A stretch of 33,498 nucleotides of DNA from a virus. The notes below the pieces were generated by a model. That model was not told where the DNA came from. It was given only the letters and a program-made list of their open reading frames with translations, and did no database searches. Positions 30,509-33,498 of the stretch are shown here, piece by piece. Where the stretch lies: the IMG/VR virus record IMGVR_UViG_3300025102_000131, positions 1 through 33,498 of that record; one strand, written 5' to 3'. Both the position numbers and the translations under genes were made by a program. Position 1 is the stretch's first letter. Every line of letters starts with the position of its first letter.

Positions 30509-32033
30509 TTATAAATTAAGAATTAAAGCTCAAGACCAATCTAAAAAAGGTTTTAATTCAGTTAATAAAAACATTAACAGCACACAAAATGCTATGAAAA
30601 AATTAGCTGGTGCTTTTGCTGGTGTTTTTGCTGTAAGACAGATTGTTCAATTTGGCAATCAAGCATTACAAGTTGCTGATGATATTGGTAAACTTGCTGA
30701 TTCTGTAAATGTAAGCACAACATTCTTGCAGCAATATCAATTTGCTGCTGAACAATCAGGAATAAGTACAGAAGGTTTTACTAAAGCACTAAGATTTTTT
30801 GCTAAAGGTGTTGGTGAAGCTACTATGGGCACTGGTTTAGCTAAAAGAGCTTTTGAAGAAATGGGTATTTCTTTAGAAGACGTTGATGGTAAAACAAAAA
30901 ATACTGAAGATTTATTTAAAGAATTTTTCCATAGCTTAGAAGCTATAGAAGACCCATTAAAAAGAAGCGGTTTACTAGCACAAGTATTTGGCTCAAGAGT
31001 TGGTATACAAATGGCAAACCTTATTAAAGGTGGTGCTATGGCTATGGATGATTTAGCTGAGTCTGCTACTGGAATTTTTAGCCAAGAAACAATAGATAAT
31101 GCAGAAGATTTTAATGACACTATGAATAGATTAAAACGAGATGTTTTGGTGCCATTACAAAGTAAATTTATTAATGTAACAAAAGCCATTCTTGATTTTT
31201 CAGAAGCTATGGGTTTGATAAAACCTGACTTGTTCACTAAAGATATTGATGAATTGAATACTATATTATTAAAACAACAAGAAACAGTTGCTAAATTGGA
31301 GAAAATGTATAAGCAAGACCCATTTAGTGAATCTAACAAAGTAGCACTGCAAGTAGCTCGAGATAATGAAGCAATAACAAGAGATTTTATTATACAAAAA
31401 GGAAAACAAGCTGACATTGAAAAAAGACTTGGGACAATAACAGATGAAAATAATGATTCACAAAATAATTTTAATAACACAATAAAAGATAGTATTGTTA
31501 TTACTAAAAACTTTGCAGATACAGTAGAGGGTCAATTAACAAGTGCATTTACAAACTTTTTTGATGCAACAAATAAACAGTTTTTAGATTTTAAAGACTT
31601 GGCTACTTCAGTTGTTAGGGCAGTAATAAATGAATTGATACAAGTATTTATAGTGCAAAAATTGGTTGGCATGGCAAAAGGAAGTATTAGTGATATAGGT
31701 AATTTATTTAAAAGTGCTGGAGAAACTCCTGATTTAACAATGGGTAAATTAGGCGGAATGGGTGGCTTACCAGTTGGAGAGGGTGGTGGTTTTACTGGTA
31801 GAGGGGCAAGAGCAGGTGGTTTAGATGGTAAAGGTGGTTTTATGGCTATGCTTCATCCTAATGAAACTGTAATTGACCATACTAAAGGTCAGGGTATGGG
31901 AGCTACAGTCAACTTCAATATATCAACAGTAGATGCTGCTGGATTTGACCAGTTATTAGCATCAAGAAAAGGATTGATAACATCAATCATAAACAATGCC
32001 ATGAATAATCAAGGCAAGATGGGGGTAGTATAA
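30498..32033 (+). CDS. Tail tape measure protein (511 aa)
   Basis: It sets the tail length. The N-terminus has the usual pattern (DYKLRIKAQDQSKKGFNSVN), followed by a long helical region with a tape-measure signature around residues 65-190 (DDIGKLADSVNVSTTFLQQY, then FGSRVGIQMANLI). There are coiled-coil segments near 250-310 and a C-terminal glycine-rich part (GGLPVGEGGGFTGRGARAGG, then FMAMLHPNETVID), as in lambda gpH. With 511 residues the tail would be short, on the order of 75-80 nm by the usual 0.15 nm per residue rule (inference). Confidence 0.87.
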   Translation: MATDYKLRIKAQDQSKKGFNSVNKNINSTQNAMKKLAGAFAGVFAVRQIVQFGNQALQVADDIGKLADSVNVSTTFLQQYQFAAEQSGISTEGFTKALRFFAKGVGEATMGTGLAKRAFEEMGISLEDVDGKTKNTEDLFKEFFHSLEAIEDPLKRSGLLAQVFGSRVGIQMANLIKGGAMAMDDLAESATGIFSQETIDNAEDFNDTMNRLKRDVLVPLQSKFINVTKAILDFSEAMGLIKPDLFTKDIDELNTILLKQQETVAKLEKMYKQDPFSESNKVALQVARDNEAITRDFIIQKGKQADIEKRLGTITDENNDSQNNFNNTIKDSIVITKNFADTVEGQLTSAFTNFFDATNKQFLDFKDLATSVVRAVINELIQVFIVQKLVGMAKGSISDIGNLFKSAGETPDLTMGKLGGMGGLPVGEGGGFTGRGARAGGLDGKGGFMAMLHPNETVIDHTKGQGMGATVNFNISTVDAAGFDQLLASRKGLITSIINNAMNNQGKMGVV

Positions 32034-32638
32034 TGTCAGGACAATTTCCAACATCTCCTAATTTTAAAAGTTTAAATTTTAAAGACAATAGACCTACTTT
32101 ATTAAATCAAACACTATCAGGTAGAAAACAAGTAAGACAAATAGGTGCTCAGTATTTTTCTTTTACAGTGCAAATGCCACCCTTACAACAAGAAAAAGCT
32201 CAAGAAGTATTTGCATTTTTACAAAAACAAAAAGGTTCTTTTGAGGACTTTACTATAGTTGCACCACTAGATAACTTAGGTGCAGGCAAGTCAGAAACAG
32301 ATATCCAAGTAGTTGGAGCACATACATCAGGAGATGCTTCTATAGCCTTAGATGGCTTTACAGCTAGTCAGACAGGTGCTTTAAAGGCTGGAGATTTAAT
32401 TAAGTTTGCTAATCATAGTAAAGTTTATATGATTCAATCAGATATTGATTCTAATGGTAGTGGAGCATTAACTGTTCTAATATCACCAAACTTAGTAGCA
32501 TCTCTAGCAGATAATGAAGCTGTTACTGTAAACAAACCTAGCTTTACTGTTTATTTAGAAAACAATGAGATTATGTACTCAACAGATGCTAGTGGGTTTT
32601 ACAGTATTTCATTTGATGTTAGAGAGGTTATAACCTAA
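32033..32638 (+). CDS. Minor tail protein, lambda gpM-like (201 aa)
   Basis: It lies between the tape measure and the L-like gene, as M does in lambda. It starts with GQFPTSPNFKSLNFKDNRPT and SGRKQVRQIGAQYFSFTVQM, a distal-tail-type beta domain. A middle insertion of about 80 residues (SIALDGFTASQTGALKAGDL) may be an extra small domain. The end is VYLENNEIMYSTD, then FYSISFDVREV. The exact family is uncertain, but a tail-tip role is supported. It overlaps both neighbours by one base. Confidence 0.7.
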   Translation: MSGQFPTSPNFKSLNFKDNRPTLLNQTLSGRKQVRQIGAQYFSFTVQMPPLQQEKAQEVFAFLQKQKGSFEDFTIVAPLDNLGAGKSETDIQVVGAHTSGDASIALDGFTASQTGALKAGDLIKFANHSKVYMIQSDIDSNGSGALTVLISPNLVASLADNEAVTVNKPSFTVYLENNEIMYSTDASGFYSISFDVREVIT

Positions 32639-33186
32639 TGCCTAGAAGTCTATCTACTGATTTACAAACTCAAGTATCATCAACAGCAACTAAGACAGCT
32701 TTTCTAGTTGAGCTTAATTTATCATCTACTATCAGATTAACTGATTGGTATTCTAATGTTACCTATGATTCTAATAGCTATGAAGCTGGTGGTTCTTTTT
32801 TAACAGTTGATTCAACAACTGAAACAGGTCAATTACAAGTAGATGAAATAAATTTAGGATTTTCTAATATTACTGACCAAGTTAGGTCTTTAGTTCAAGA
32901 TGGTTCTTTTACTGATAAAACAGTAGAGGTATATATTGCTTATTTTGATACTAATGACAGCATTGTGGGTGCTATTAATTATTTTACAGGTCAAATTAGA
33001 AATGTAGCAATATCTGAGAATATAGACACATCTGCTTTAAGCATGACTGTTGCATCACATTGGGCAAATTGGAATTTAACAAAAGGCAGACATTATTCAG
33101 ATGAATCTCAACAATCATTTAGCTCAGGTGATAAGGGATTGGAATATGCTACTCAAGTTAAATCAGATGTTAGGTGGGGTGCATAA
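32638..33186 (+). CDS. Tail tip protein, lambda gpL-like / DUF2163 family (182 aa)
   Basis: It is the complete copy of the gene whose end opens the window. It begins PRSLSTDLQTQVSSTATKTA, with a beta-rich middle and the conserved ending SHWANWNLTKGRH, SSGDKGLEYATQ and DVRWG. Most differences from the other copy are in the middle (residues 48-160), and bases 32661-32759 are identical to the window start. It overlaps both adjacent genes by one base. Confidence 0.82.
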   Translation: MPRSLSTDLQTQVSSTATKTAFLVELNLSSTIRLTDWYSNVTYDSNSYEAGGSFLTVDSTTETGQLQVDEINLGFSNITDQVRSLVQDGSFTDKTVEVYIAYFDTNDSIVGAINYFTGQIRNVAISENIDTSALSMTVASHWANWNLTKGRHYSDESQQSFSSGDKGLEYATQVKSDVRWGA

Positions 33187-33498
33187 TGGCTAATCCATTT
33201 GTAACATTTTTTAATTGGATTGCTACAACTTGGAAAGCAGCAGATGCTATTGGAAAAATAAATATGATATTTAATGCTGTTACTGTAGCAGTAGGTGTTA
33301 AAGGATATTTACAAGCAAGACAAATGCAGCAACAAGGTCAATCTATATTGGCTAATAAAACTTCTGCTGGTGGTAAGATTCCTGTTATATATGGAACTAG
33401 AAGAGTTGGTGCTCAGATTATTTATATGGATGTATCAAGCAATAATTCAAGAGATTTATATGTAGTCTATGCTTTATCAGTTGGCGAATGTGATGAAA
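32661..33498 (+). repeat. Right copy of imperfect terminal repeat
   Basis: It corresponds to window bases 1-824: the first 99 bases and the last 127 bases are identical to that copy, and the middle is diverged. See the left copy for its interpretation. Confidence 0.85.
33186..33498 (+). CDS. Tail tip protein J-like, second N-terminal allele, 3' truncated
   Basis: The ATG at 33186 overlaps the preceding stop (ATAATG) and the frame is open to the end of the window (104 codons). The first 55 residues (FVTFFNWIATTWKAADAIGK, then AVTVAVGVKGYLQAR) differ from the copy at 527 (TIFAILTFLGVGATVATVVS), although both end in the same VAVGVKGY-like part. From ANKTSAGGKIP on, the two proteins are identical. 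It is probably the true continuation of the operon, with the allele at 527 coming from another strain. Confidence 0.8.
   Translation, partial: MANPFVTFFNWIATTWKAADAIGKINMIFNAVTVAVGVKGYLQARQMQQQGQSILANKTSAGGKIPVIYGTRRVGAQIIYMDVSSNNSRDLYVVYALSVGECDE

Noticed and set aside
30737-31480. Long minus-strand open frame (247 codons) opposite the tape measure gene
   Set aside because: It lies fully inside a well-recognised + strand gene, has no recognisable protein features and arises from codon bias of the opposite strand.
1-33498. tRNA genes, integrase, repressor or other lysogeny functions
   Set aside because: I looked for cloverleaf-like tails and for integrase or CI-type proteins on both strands and saw none that I could support.

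Overview
The window is an almost complete genome of a tailed bacteriophage (Caudoviricetes, siphovirus-like, lambda-type gene order). It is very AT-rich and every supported gene lies on the + strand. Clear Shine-Dalgarno sites (AGGAG type) precede many genes, which argues for a proteobacterial rather than a Bacteroidetes host. The low GC, the compact gene packing (many ATGA, TAATG and ATAATG overlaps) and the proteins recognised suggest a marine or freshwater phage assembled from a metagenome. The host cannot be named from sequence. No integrase, repressor, DNA polymerase, RNA polymerase or tRNA was seen, so a lytic phage relying on host polymerases is most likely.

The first 824 bases and the last 838 bases are two diverged versions of the same region: the end of a gpL-like tail gene and the start of the tail-tip gene. 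Their outer edges match exactly (99 bp on one side, 127 bp on the other) and the middle has diverged. The simplest reading is a circular or circularly permuted genome of about 32.66 kb whose contig ends carry two strain alleles.

Layout. 1-7776: end of the tail module, with the L-like protein, the J-like tail tip (1019 aa, with an EF-hand calcium-loop signature) and a 1370-aa tail fibre ending in an S74 intramolecular chaperone. 7778-9777: small proteins, a lysis cassette (XhlA-like membrane protein, GTA-type three-TM holin, GH24 endolysin) and a PD-(D/E)XK nuclease-like protein. 9802-19319: early and replication region, starting with a promoter and small genes. It continues with a RecE/RecB-like exonuclease, a TET-associated-type glycosyltransferase next to a TagD-like nucleotidyltransferase, a ribbon-helix-helix protein, an MT-A70 adenine methylase, a resolvase-like nuclease, an SSB-like protein with a DDDIPF tail and a primase-helicase. 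An AGGAAGTT iteron cluster (candidate origin), more small proteins, a DUF3310 protein and an HTH protein close the region.

19316-22273: a lambda Z-like tail completion protein, a candidate packaging site, then TerS (Nu1-like) and TerL (gpA-like). 22316-23240: an inserted two-gene cassette with its own promoter and a strong terminator (moron-like). 23260-33498: head and tail genes: a W-like protein with a TTG start, the portal, and a single frame joining a tudor-type domain protein, the S78 prohead protease and the HK97 major capsid protein, with internal ribosome-binding sites at the domain junctions. Then come two tandem paralogous FII-like connectors, a U-like tail terminator, the tail tube, G/GT chaperones made by a -1 frameshift at A_AAA_AAG, a short tape measure and M-, L- and J-like tip proteins.

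The most noteworthy points are the three-domain capsid reading frame with nested starts, the almost identical promoter-leader units at 9802 and 22316, the glycosyltransferase-nucleotidyltransferase pair, the iteron cluster, and the allelic tail-tip ends.
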